NCBI GenBank assembly: GCA_026125925.1
Contig: JAHCKF010000095.1
Coordinates: 1 to 9,947 of the forward strand
DNA: 9,947 nucleotides
From: Pseudolabrys sp.
GTDB lineage: Bacteria; Pseudomonadota; Alphaproteobacteria; Rhizobiales; Xanthobacteraceae
Reading direction: 5' to 3'
A model generated the notes under the pieces. It ran no database searches, had not been told where the DNA came from, and worked only from the letters and a program-made list of their open reading frames with translations. The position numbers and the translations under genes are program-made. Below are positions 1 through 6,923 of this stretch, in pieces; positions within the stretch are counted from its first letter, which is position 1; the number at the start of each line of letters is the position of its first letter.

Positions 1-1
1 C

Positions 2-79
2 GCCCGCTCCAGCGGCGCCGACTTCACCGACGCCATCTTCGCCGGCACCATCATGCCCGACGGCCGCCCCGCGCAGTAG
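2..79 (+). CDS. Pentapeptide-repeat protein, C-terminal end (partial)
   Basis: Only the last 25 codons and a TAG stop are inside the window; the gene begins to the left. The translated tail contains GADFTDAIFAGTIMPDG. This follows the A(D/N)LxxA spacing of pentapeptide repeats and the common closing pattern of such proteins, in which the last coil ends in 'T.MPDG'. Pentapeptide-repeat proteins fold as right-handed quadrilateral beta-helices. Their cellular roles vary, and nothing here indicates which applies. The frame is open from base 2, and no competing frame gives a recognisable product. The family call rests on about four repeat units, so it is moderate. Confidence 0.55.
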   Translation, partial: ARSSGADFTDAIFAGTIMPDGRPAQ

Positions 80-132
80 GCGAACCGCCGGCCGCGAGCG
101 AGGTGGAGCGGAAGGCCGAGCACGCTGGAATC

Positions 133-183
133 AACCCTCCCCTTGCGGGAGGGTCGAAACGCGCAGCGTTTCGGGGAGGGGTC
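133..183. repeat. Nested GC-rich palindrome, REP-like
   Basis: An inner hairpin, CCCTCCC (135-141) with GGGAGGG (147-153), sits inside a larger inverted repeat in which CGAAACGC (155-162) pairs with GCGTTTCG (166-173). The CCCTCCCC block at 135-142 also matches GGGGAGGG at 173-180. GC-rich palindromes of this kind are dispersed in many copies in some alphaproteobacterial genomes. It lies between the end of the pentapeptide gene and the convergent end of the methyltransferase gene, where it could also act as a transcription barrier. A second weak stem, CCGCTC (211-216) with GAGCGG (233-238), follows. Only one copy is in this window, so the dispersed nature is an inference. Confidence 0.6.
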
Positions 184-248
184 TGCCCAGCGACGGCGCC
201 GCTGGTAGACCCGCTCACGCCAGCGAACTGACGAGCGGCCGGTCATCC

Positions 249-1076
249 CTACTGCGCGACTGCCATGTGCGCCTTGAGGGTGAACCGCACGCCGTCGCCG
301 TCACGATAGCGCGCCAGCGCCGGCGCGAGATCCGCCGCCACCGCCGCGACGAACGCCTCGAACGCCGACGGGTCGTCGACGAATTGCGGCATGACCGAAG
401 CATAGGCCGTCTCGACGTCGCGCACGAAGCGGTCCGCGGACGGGAACGAGGCCGTGATCGTCGCCTCGCTGATCGTGATCGCGGTGAAGCCGCCGGCGGC
501 GAGCGCGGCGCGGATCTCGCCTTCGTCCCCCATCAGGAACGGCAGCGCGATCTCCTCATAGCTGACGCCGAGCTTCGCCAGATGGCGGGCCTCGGCCTCG
601 GTCAGCTCGCGAAACAGCGTCAGATGCTCCAGGCCCCGCCACACGGCGAGGACTGCGCGCCCGCCGTCGGCGAGGACGCGGCGCATCTCGGCCGCGGCCG
701 CCGTGCGGTCGGGGAAGAACTGGAGGCCTTGCTGGCACAGCACGAGGTCGAACGTGCCGGCGGCGAAGGGAAGCGCTGTCGCGTCGCCCTCCCGCCAGTC
801 GATCGCCGCGCCCTCCGGCGCCGGCAGGGACCGCGCCTTGGCGATCATCCCCGGCCGCAGATCGAGCCCGACGACGCTGCCGCCATCGCCGACGAGCGGC
901 GCCGCCCGCCGCGCCACGATGCCCGTGCCGCAGGCGAGGTCGAGCACCCGCTCGCCAGGCTGCGGCCGCGCGAGGTCGAGCGTCGCCCGCGTGAGCGGCT
1001 CGAAGATCGCCGGCACGAACACCGCCTCATACACATCGGCCGGACTCGCCGGCCGCTGCTCCTGCCCATCCCCCAT
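249..1076 (-). CDS. Class I SAM-dependent methyltransferase (UbiE-like fold)
   Basis: A 275-residue protein with the Rossmann-like methyltransferase core. Motif I is VLDLACGTG at about residues 44-52. The acidic residue at the end of strand 2 lies in GLDLRPGMI (about 70-78). A UbiE/Coq5-like 'D-A-x-x-LPF-x-x-x-x-FD' segment lies at about 98-110 and is followed by QQGLQFFPD. These features bind S-adenosylmethionine; the methyl acceptor cannot be told from sequence. The C-terminal part (about 150-275) is the variable substrate lid. I chose the ATG at 1076 because a GGAGGGG ribosome-binding site sits a few bases upstream; an in-frame ATG at 1136 would add 20 basic residues typical of untranslated GC-rich DNA. 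No membrane segment or signal peptide is seen. The neighbours give no pathway context, and the gene appears monocistronic. Confidence 0.85.
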   Translation of the reverse strand: MGDGQEQRPASPADVYEAVFVPAIFEPLTRATLDLARPQPGERVLDLACGTGIVARRAAPLVGDGGSVVGLDLRPGMIAKARSLPAPEGAAIDWREGDATALPFAAGTFDLVLCQQGLQFFPDRTAAAAEMRRVLADGGRAVLAVWRGLEHLTLFRELTEAEARHLAKLGVSYEEIALPFLMGDEGEIRAALAAGGFTAITISEATITASFPSADRFVRDVETAYASVMPQFVDDPSAFEAFVAAVAADLAPALARYRDGDGVRFTLKAHMAVAQ

Positions 1077-1250
1077 TGGCCCCTCCCGCTTCGGCCGCCG
1101 CGGCTTCCCGCTCAAGCGCCACGCCAAGCGTGACACGCCCGCCCCCGCCGCGAAAGCAGCCGCGTCCGCCGCCGCGGCGCGAGCCTGCGCCGCGGTTGTC
1201 CCCCCGCCGGCCTTCCTGTATCAACCGGGCGGACGCCCGCTTGCGCCGAA

Positions 1251-1327
<77 letters not shown>

Positions 1328-1713
1328 TTTTCTCCTACAATTTCATGCGTTTAGTAAGGCATCGTTTCGTTCGCGTGGCGCTTATAAATGCGTCGCGGAA
1401 GCACTGCGTAAGCAACAGATGCCCCGTCGCTCAGTTGGATAGAGCGCCACCTCGGTAGATGTCCCGCGTTCGAAATCACGGCGGTGCGCTACTCACAAGC
1501 TAAAAAATACGTGCGTCTCTCAATGGCTCTTGGGACGACGTTGGGTCTCAACCATCGCCCGCGGCGAGCAGACGATAGTGTGGCTGACGTGCCGAGCTGA
1601 CGGCGACGGACATCCTCCCGGCCAGACTCGTCATCGTTGCATTGGTAGAGACGCGGCGGGATTCGCGAAGCGGAAGCAAAAAGAGCTTTCCGTTTGATCA
1701 CGTAGGCTCAACC
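1328..1713. other. Gene-poor stretch downstream of tRNA-Arg
   Basis: Apart from the degenerate tRNA at 1421-1490, this stretch holds no convincing gene on either strand. Base composition is less GC-rich than in the methyltransferase to the left. An imperfect hairpin, CGGAAGC (1671-1677) with GCTTTCCG (1685-1692), lies just past the stop of the minus-strand nucleotidyltransferase. It could help end its transcript, although no T-run follows it on that strand. A short D-arm-like string around 1642-1655 is too small to call. Confidence 0.5.
1421..1490 (+). pseudogene. Degenerate tRNA
   Basis: The first half reads like a normal tRNA: a GCCCCGT acceptor strand and a D arm CGCTCAGTTGGATAGAGCG nearly identical to that of the tRNA-Arg 170 bases upstream. 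The rest has decayed. The anticodon stem does not pair properly (a GGT anticodon can be read in a TCGGTAG loop). The T arm pairs only if one extra base is allowed in its TTCGAAAT loop. The 3' acceptor strand does not complement the 5' strand, and the CCA has become CT. I read it as a tRNA pseudogene, possibly left from an ancient insertion at a tRNA. A divergent but functional tRNA is unlikely given the three damaged stems. Confidence 0.65.
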
Positions 1714-3042
1714 TCAGAGTGACAATCCATCGAGCGCCGGAGGAGCTAGCTCCTGCAGCAGGCTTTCGATCCAAACTGGCGCGACATCTCGGATTTCGTC
1801 GGGCAGCCCGCTCGCGTCAAAAACTATGGCAATCTGCTTGTGTACTTGGCGTTCATTCAAACGAGTGGTCTGGCGGTGGATGTCGCCGCATATGATCATA
1901 GCCACCATCCCGCACAGATGGACGAACGGACCTTCTAGTGCCGGCTTTAACCGACGTGGGCGCTCAAAGTCGGAAAGCTCGATATGCAGTTCGATCTCCG
2001 TTTCGAGGTCTCGGATCGCCCTTCGCAGCACTAAGGATGCCGCGTCTCGCGCCTTCGGATCCAACCAGCTATCGTGATACTTCAAGAGAACCTCCGACAC
2101 TCCGTTATAGCCGCCAGCCTTCAACGAAGACGGGCGCCAGTCGTGCCAGCGGAGTTCGGTATCATCGGTCATCACGAAGGAGCCCGAACCAAGAACTGTC
2201 CGCTTCTCGGTGAACAGCCGGCGGGGATAGATGCGCCCGTCGACCTTGTATGAAGACATCCAACGAGCATCCATGGGCCTCGGTACCGAGGAAAGTGGTG
2301 CGAGGTCGGGCAGTTCCCTTGGAGCATCCATCTCGTTGCTGCGTCCGGGAGAGTCTGGGTGCCGGGGGACTACTTCGTCATCAACCCTGCCGCCCCTGCT
2401 TCGGTCAAAGATAAGTTGGCAGGGCACACCCATTCGCCGGAGTTCGTCTGAACCGATGTGAGCGCCGGCCAAGAGTGGATGTCGGCGTTCGCCAAAGATA
2501 CCTCGCTCCTCGTGCCAGCTGAGTTTCCGGAAATACAGTAGATGACCCGGCGCCTGATCAACCAGTTCACGAAGTCGCGCCGAACGCGATGCGTCGTCAC
2601 TAAACGCGGGATTATGGGCGGTTTCGATTGCGAGGTCGATATCCCCAACTGTATCATGCCCACGCATGACCGATCCGAATAGCCAAACCCGCTGCACAAC
2701 GTTGAGCGGCGCGGAGTGCTCATTCATCTGTTCAATTCGGGCCAGTAGATCATGCAGAACCCGACGGGCGGTGCTCAGCGGGCTACGACGCATTTTCCCT
2801 TCCGCAATCGCAAGGCCGGCCTCCGTCAAATAGTGCTCGTAGGATAGGGCCTTCGGGTCGATGAGCTTTCGTTCGAGCAGTTCCTCGTAAAGCGCGGCCG
2901 CTTCCATTCGCGAGGACGCGAATGACTTCGCCTCGAAGAAATTCTCCTCTTGGCCGGTTCGAGCGTATGTTTTCAAGGCCTGCTTGACCTGTGTCAGCTG
3001 AAACCCTGCCAGCGTCCTGTCCTTCGGTAGATTGACGCCCAT
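1714..3042 (-). CDS. Winged-helix / MNT-type nucleotidyltransferase with unassigned C-terminal half
   Basis: A 442-residue protein. Residues about 10-85 look like a winged-helix DNA-binding domain, with helices EAAALYEELLERKLI and ALSYEHYLTEAGLAIAEGK. Residues 118-140 carry the polymerase-beta/MNT signature VWLFGSVMRG...GDIDLAIE, with G123, S124 and the metal-binding aspartates D134 and D136. The family would transfer a nucleotide to a protein or small molecule; the substrate is unknown. After about residue 220 the protein matches nothing I recognise. That part includes a basic segment near 265-285, a charged helix near 330-360 and a hydrophobic stretch at about 373-387. The ATG at 3042 was chosen because GGAGG stands six bases before it; the frame stays open further upstream but runs into a recombinase remnant. 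Composition is lower in GC than the flanks, consistent with transfer. There is no partner HEPN gene beside it. Confidence 0.75.
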   Translation of the reverse strand: MGVNLPKDRTLAGFQLTQVKQALKTYARTGQEENFFEAKSFASSRMEAAALYEELLERKLIDPKALSYEHYLTEAGLAIAEGKMRRSPLSTARRVLHDLLARIEQMNEHSAPLNVVQRVWLFGSVMRGHDTVGDIDLAIETAHNPAFSDDASRSARLRELVDQAPGHLLYFRKLSWHEERGIFGERRHPLLAGAHIGSDELRRMGVPCQLIFDRSRGGRVDDEVVPRHPDSPGRSNEMDAPRELPDLAPLSSVPRPMDARWMSSYKVDGRIYPRRLFTEKRTVLGSGSFVMTDDTELRWHDWRPSSLKAGGYNGVSEVLLKYHDSWLDPKARDAASLVLRRAIRDLETEIELHIELSDFERPRRLKPALEGPFVHLCGMVAMIICGDIHRQTTRLNERQVHKQIAIVFDASGLPDEIRDVAPVWIESLLQELAPPALDGLSL

Positions 3043-3276
3043 CGCTACCTCCAAGTGTAGTTCGCCACAACGGAAAAGGTCATTCAATACCGAAGAACCA
3101 GAGCAATGTGATCGACAAGACCTGATGCCCATCAGACACGCTAGTCGAGTTGGCCCACGCCACTCGTCGCGCGCAAGGTTCAGGCATATCGGCTCAGTTC
3201 CTGGAAAGCCGAAGATGCGGTTATCCGCGTTCCGGCTTTGCGGAAAATCAGGCTGCCCAATCGAGCAGCTTCGCTT

Positions 3277-3477
3277 GAACTCCACGCCGTCGAGCTGGCC
3301 CTGGATATAGCCGGCGACGGCATCTGCGGCCATGATCAAGGCGGTATCGACCCTATGGATGTAGGCGCTGGTCACGGTGCCTTGGGCGTGGCCAAGCAGC
3401 GCTGCCACGGTCGATTCCGTGAACCCCAGGTCGTTCGCTACACCGGCGTTGCTGTGCCGAAGTCCGGTGCGCCAGTC
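3277..3477 (-). pseudogene. Tyrosine recombinase C-terminal remnant
   Basis: About 66 codons encode the end of a phage-type integrase. The pieces are GLRHSNAGVANDLGFTE (containing the second catalytic arginine), AALLGHAQGT (the late catalytic histidine) and SAYIHRVDTALI (the tyrosine nucleophile), followed by the usual alanine-rich closing helix. The residue that should be the histidine of H-x-x-R is threonine, and everything before it is unrelated, so the breakpoint lies at about 3465-3477. The N-terminal arm-binding and core-binding domains and the first catalytic arginine are absent, so it cannot be active. The same frame runs on without a stop into the nucleotidyltransferase gene, but that gene has its own start and ribosome-binding site. 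It marks this locus as a former mobile element. Confidence 0.8.
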
Positions 3478-3552
3478 TTTCGTTTCGCATTTGCCCGGGG
3501 AGCCTCGAGGACGGGAACCGCAAGCTGAGGAAGCTTCCGACGGATCAGACGC

Positions 3553-4242
3553 CTAGCTCCCGAAAGGGGTCAGGGTGATCGTGTGATCGTTGGTCCGGCA
3601 ACTGTTCGGCACCCCGTCCACGCAGCCGGAGGTGGTCTGCTCGATGACATAGACATCGCCGGGCAGCCGGGTCAGCGAATACAGACCCTCCACGAAGGCG
3701 GTCGCACCGCCCCCTTGCAGGTGGCCTTCCACGATGCCGCCTCCGCCGAAGGGCACATATCTGAACACGCAGGTGCCGCCGGGAAAGCTGCATTCCAGTG
3801 TGAAGATCTGCGACACCGACTGGACCATGCCGGTAACCACGGTTCCATTGCCGCCGCCGCTTGCCGTCCACGGGCCGGCATAGGCGCCGTCGCCGCCGAT
3901 CCTCGGACACAGGTTTTCGAGAATGGCCAGCGTCGCCGCCGACACGTCCCCCGCCGGCCCGGATACGGTGGCCAAGGGGTTATCGGTGGGGCCAAGAGCC
4001 AGCGTCCAGCCCGGCGGCGGGCCGGGATCATGGGCGACGCTGGCCAGGATCTCGCCGGTTGCGGACAGGACCACCGGGCAATCCGCCCGGTCTCCTCCGG
4101 GCGCCAGCGCGTCGGTCAGGGCGGCGCCCAGGGCATCGGCATCCGCCTGCGCCTCTGGTGTTGCCGCGATGATCTGAACACCGGTATCGGCCAGTGCCGG
4201 AACGGCAAGCACGCCGAGAAAAAGGCAAAGCACGAGACGCAT
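3553..4242 (-). CDS. Small exported protein with six cysteines, function unknown
   Basis: 229 residues. The N terminus is a classical Sec signal peptide: MR, then a hydrophobic core LVLCLFLGVLAVP, then an ALA cleavage site before Asp19. The mature part has six cysteines (C55, C112, C151, C158, C207, C215), an even number that suits disulfides in the periplasm or outside the cell. A glycine-rich, alternating-hydrophobic region from about 115 to 200 suggests beta structure. I recognise no family or catalytic motif. The ATG at 4242 is preceded by an AGGA-like site. A weak promoter-like pair on the minus strand, TTGTGT (4313-4318) and TAGCCT (4291-4296) 16 bases apart, lies about 50 bases upstream. 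GC content returns to the chromosomal level here, so the gene may be host rather than island. Confidence 0.75.
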   Translation of the reverse strand: MRLVLCLFLGVLAVPALADTGVQIIAATPEAQADADALGAALTDALAPGGDRADCPVVLSATGEILASVAHDPGPPPGWTLALGPTDNPLATVSGPAGDVSAATLAILENLCPRIGGDGAYAGPWTASGGGNGTVVTGMVQSVSQIFTLECSFPGGTCVFRYVPFGGGGIVEGHLQGGGATAFVEGLYSLTRLPGDVYVIEQTTSGCVDGVPNSCRTNDHTITLTPFGS

Positions 4243-4640
4243 TTTCCAGGTCCTGCATGAATGGAAATGAAATCCGTGCCCCAGCTGTCGAGGCTAGCAC
4301 GCACCCGCCGCCACACAAGTCATGAAACCACACCACGGGTCTGGCGGAGTCGATGCTGGATGTCGCCACGCTTCGCGAGGGGCGCGGGCACGTCTGAGAG
4401 CGGCCGACCCGAGCTTCCAAGTGATTGAAATGATGGTGCCAGGGCGGAATCGCAGTCGCACCCATCGTTTTGACAAAAGAGCATTTCTGCGCGCCGACTG
4501 CCGGTGGATACCCGCATTTGCGGCGCGAGCCTAACGCACCAGCAACTACCTTCCGCATAGGCGCCTACGCGCGGCCCAGCGTCACTGACGCGAAAGCCGA
4601 CTAAGATGCGGCCGGCATCATCGGATTCTGGAGGCGGACG
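4243..4640. other. Intergenic region between divergent genes
   Basis: About 400 bases between the minus-strand exported protein and the plus-strand membrane protein. No gene is supported on either strand: the open frames are GC-driven and lack start signals or motifs. It contains the tRNA-3'-end-like string at 4434-4452 (listed separately) and the weak promoter-like pair of the exported-protein gene. A TTGACA at 4470-4475 has no matching -10 hexamer 16-18 bases away. Confidence 0.5.
4434..4452 (-). repeat. tRNA 3'-end-like string, possible old attachment site
   Basis: On the plus strand TGGTGCC-AGGG-CGGAATCG matches the tRNA-Phe fragment at 5413-5433 in all 19 bases if two single-base gaps are allowed, one in each run of C and G. 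Both copies have the same orientation and lie 979 bases apart. The string corresponds to the CCA end, acceptor strand and half of the T arm of a tRNA. It has no cloverleaf around it, so it is not a tRNA gene. It may be the remnant of an earlier integration at the same tRNA, or part of another lost tRNA, since this 3' end is widely shared. Confidence 0.5.
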
Positions 4641-5351
4641 TTGCGCGGTTTTGATTTTGGCTCCTGGCAGGGCGTGCTGACGACGCTGATCGGCCTGGCG
4701 TTGCTGGCGCTCATCGGCGTCGGCCTGCGCCTCCTTCTCATGGTCACCATCCAGCGGCGCCGCGAGCGCCTCAACCGTCAGATCAACGAGCGCCTCCGCA
4801 CGCTGATCGCAGCCTACAAGGTCCTGGGCGGCTCGTTTACCGGCGACTTGATCGTCGACCCCAGCCATCGGCGCGACCGGCACCGGCCGGCTGGTCCGGC
4901 GAGCGAGGAGGAGTCGTCCGCGGCCCTGCCCGAAACGTCCGGCGACGGCGACCTGTCCGAGCGCCGCCGCCGCATCCGCGACGCGGTCGAGGCATCCCTC
5001 TCCGACATCATCCTGCTCGGAACGGAGGAGCAGGTCCGGCTCGCCGACCAGGTTGCGCACGATCTCGTCGCCGGCCGCCCCGTGCGCACCCGCGACCTCG
5101 TCATCTCACTCCGCGATTTCATCCGGAAGGCGCTCGACATCGACCCGATCCCGTCCGACCTCGCCATTCCCGAGCAGGGGCCGACGCGCCCGTCCGGCCA
5201 GGGCGGACGGGGAGGCGGCGAGCGTGGCAGGGAAGATCGGCAAGGGGGCGGCGGCCGGGGCGCCGGGGGAGAAGGCAGCGGCAGTGGTGGCGGCGGGATG
5301 GCAGGCGGCATCGGTGTGGGCGCGATTTCTGGAGCCGGGGACCACAGCTAG
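4641..5351 (+). CDS. Membrane-anchored protein with glycine-rich tail, conserved hypothetical
   Basis: 236 residues. One membrane segment lies near the N terminus (about 11-35, VLTTLIGLALLALIGVGLRL) and is followed by an arginine-rich stretch, which suggests the rest faces the cytoplasm. A soluble middle (about 45-160) contains two conserved-looking blocks: ERLRTLIAAYKVLGGSFTGD, and the block from RIRDAVEASLSDIILLGTEE through DLVAGRP to LRDFIRKALDIDPIP. I recall similar unnamed proteins in alphaproteobacteria, with no known function. From about 178 to the end it is low-complexity Gly/Arg/Ser. The start is TTG at 4641, supported by GGAGG six bases upstream. The gene ends 61 bases before the tRNA-Phe junction and so belongs to the host side of it. 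Confidence 0.75.
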   Translation: MRGFDFGSWQGVLTTLIGLALLALIGVGLRLLLMVTIQRRRERLNRQINERLRTLIAAYKVLGGSFTGDLIVDPSHRRDRHRPAGPASEEESSAALPETSGDGDLSERRRRIRDAVEASLSDIILLGTEEQVRLADQVAHDLVAGRPVRTRDLVISLRDFIRKALDIDPIPSDLAIPEQGPTRPSGQGGRGGGERGREDRQGGGGRGAGGEGSGSGGGGMAGGIGVGAISGAGDHS

Positions 5352-5412
5352 CCCCCACCGCCGATCGCCGTGGCTGGTTTGGGTCTCTATGATCTCTGAT
5401 GAGGAGAACAAA

Positions 5413-5457
5413 TGGTGCCCAGGGGCGGAATCGAACCACCGACACGCGGATTTTCAG
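5413..5457 (-). other. 3' half of tRNA-Phe(GAA): integration junction (attL/attR)
   Basis: Read on the minus strand, these 45 bases run from position 32 of a tRNA-Phe through the GAA anticodon, the 3' anticodon strand TCCGCG, the variable loop GTGTC, the T arm GGTGG-TTCGATT-CCGCC and the acceptor CTGGGCA to CCA. No anticodon-stem or D-arm sequence lies beyond base 5457, so it is not a gene. A 3' tRNA half of this kind, 145 bases from an integrase start, is the duplicated core left when an element inserts in a tRNA 3' end. The orientation places the element to the right (higher coordinates) and host DNA to the left; the complete tRNA-Phe should sit at the other end. Confidence 0.85.
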
Positions 5458-5601
5458 GCTTTTTCCGCGCCTTCTCAGGGTTGCGCAGGGTATCTCATAA
5501 GCCATTCTATGGACTTGCTTTTTGCCCGATTTTTCCGACATAGGAGAACGTCCGGAAACGCCCCTACGCGCCCCTCGAAAGAGCCTATAGCGAGCCTAAG
5601 A

Positions 5602-6780
5602 ATGGCCCCCTTTCGCCTGACAGACCTTGCCCTTCGGGCGCTCAGTCCGCCCGGAAGCGGCCAGCAAACACATTGGGACGAGAGCCTACCCGGCTTCGGC
5701 GTTCGCGTCTCCCAGGGCGGGACGAAGACGTTCATCGTCATGCACGGTGCCGACCGACGTCGCATCTCGATCGGCCGCTATCCCGTCGTGTCGCTGACCG
5801 ACGCTCGCGCCGAAGCGAAACGGCTGCTTGCGGAAGCCACCCTCGGCCGCACGCGGCCGGCCACCATTTCGTGGGAGAAGGCCACGGCCGAGTTCCTCGA
5901 AATGTGCGATGGGCGGAACAAGCCCCGGACCGTCGCTGGCTACCGCCGTTTGCTCAACCGGCACTTCTCGTCCCTGGAGCGGATGCAGATGGCCGAGATT
6001 CGGTCAGGCGACGTGACGAGACGGCTCGATCGTCTGAAGGACACGCCGTCGGAGCGCCACCATGCCTATGTGGCGGTCAAGGTGTTCTTCCGGTGGGCCA
6101 TGCGCCGCGGTTACGTTCACGCGAACCCCTGCGACCAGGTTCAGCTTGCGCCGGTCAAATCCGAACGGGAGCGCGCATTGTCCGACGCGGAGCTCGTGAC
6201 CGTCCTTCGGGCCGCTCGCGGTCAGCCCTTCCCGTTCGGGCCGCTTGTTCAGCTCATTGCCCTGACCGGGCAGCGGCGCGGTGAAATCGCGACGCTGCAA
6301 TGGGATTGGATCGACACGGCCAACCGGACGATCACCCTTCCCGCGGCCGCCACCAAGAACCGGCGGGCGCACACGTTTCCCTACGGCGACCTCGTTGCCG
6401 GCATCCTTGAGCGTCTGCCCCGGACATCGGAGTTCGTCTTCCCTGCCGCCCGGCCGATCGCCAGGGGTAGGGAGACGACAATCTTCAACGGATGGGGCAA
6501 GGCGAAGGATGCCCTGGATGCGGCCATTGCGACTGCGTTGGCCGAGCAGGGTCACGGGGACAAGCTACTGCCGCACTGGACTTTGCACGACCTCCGCCGG
6601 ACCTTCGCCACACAACTAGCGGCCTTGAGCATCCCCGTGCACGTCACCGAGAAGCTGCTCAATCACGTCTCAGGCACTATTTCCGGTGTTGCGGCCGTCT
6701 ACAACCGCCACAGCTACATGGGCGAGATGCGGACGGCGGTCGCCGCTTGGGAGGCCAGACTGACCGCACTCATATCGTAG
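5602..6780 (+). CDS. int: Tyrosine-type integrase, P4/DUF4102 type
   Basis: 392 residues, the usual length for P4-like integrases. The N-terminal arm-binding domain is about residues 1-80 (FRLTDLALRAL, DESLPGFGVRV, IGRYPVVSLTDAR). The core-binding helical domain is about 88-180 and the catalytic domain about 190-380. Catalytic residues are all visible: R225 in LTGQRRGE, K252 in TKNRRAH, H329 and R332 in LHDLRRTFAT, H355 in LLNHVSG, and the nucleophile Y367 in AVYNRHSY. The enzyme should join the element's site to the tRNA-Phe 3' end 145 bases upstream. The ATG at 5602 gives the family-typical start 'MAPFRLTDLALRAL'. The earlier in-frame ATG at 5509 would add 31 residues lacking family character. 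The ribosome-binding site is weak. The gene appears intact. Confidence 0.95.
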   Translation: MAPFRLTDLALRALSPPGSGQQTHWDESLPGFGVRVSQGGTKTFIVMHGADRRRISIGRYPVVSLTDARAEAKRLLAEATLGRTRPATISWEKATAEFLEMCDGRNKPRTVAGYRRLLNRHFSSLERMQMAEIRSGDVTRRLDRLKDTPSERHHAYVAVKVFFRWAMRRGYVHANPCDQVQLAPVKSERERALSDAELVTVLRAARGQPFPFGPLVQLIALTGQRRGEIATLQWDWIDTANRTITLPAAATKNRRAHTFPYGDLVAGILERLPRTSEFVFPAARPIARGRETTIFNGWGKAKDALDAAIATALAEQGHGDKLLPHWTLHDLRRTFATQLAALSIPVHVTEKLLNHVSGTISGVAAVYNRHSYMGEMRTAVAAWEARLTALIS

Positions 6781-6923
6781 CGGGGAAAGCGCGGCAGAGC
6801 GTCGCATCGCGTTGGCCTCCGATCGCAAGGCCCGCGCGTCGCGATGTTGCTGCTTGTGTCGCTATGCGCAGTGCCTCTGAGCGAAGGCCGCCGTCTGCGC
6901 GGCCGCATCCCCTTCGCGGCGCA

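Noticed and set aside
267..1133. Long plus-strand open frame opposite the methyltransferase
   Set aside because: It is arginine-rich with no family motif, and it mirrors a gene with clear SAM-binding motifs; a GC-driven shadow.
3583..4260. Plus-strand open frame opposite the exported protein
   Set aside because: The minus strand has a clean signal peptide and disulfide-type cysteines; the plus-strand product is low in pattern and has no start signal.
4470..4475. TTGACA as a promoter for the gene at 4641
   Set aside because: No acceptable -10 hexamer at 16-18 bases downstream.
4320..5060. Minus-strand open frame across the intergenic region and the membrane-protein gene
   Set aside because: It overlaps a gene with a strong ribosome-binding site and membrane segment, and its translation has no recognisable domain.
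5470..5600. Short repeats CAGGGT and CGCCCCT upstream of the integrase as arm-type binding sites
   Set aside because: Copies are too short and too few to separate from chance, although arm sites would be expected here.
5053..5601. Upstream extension of the integrase frame
   Set aside because: It would run through the end of the membrane-protein gene and the tRNA-Phe half; family-like sequence begins only at the ATG at 5602.
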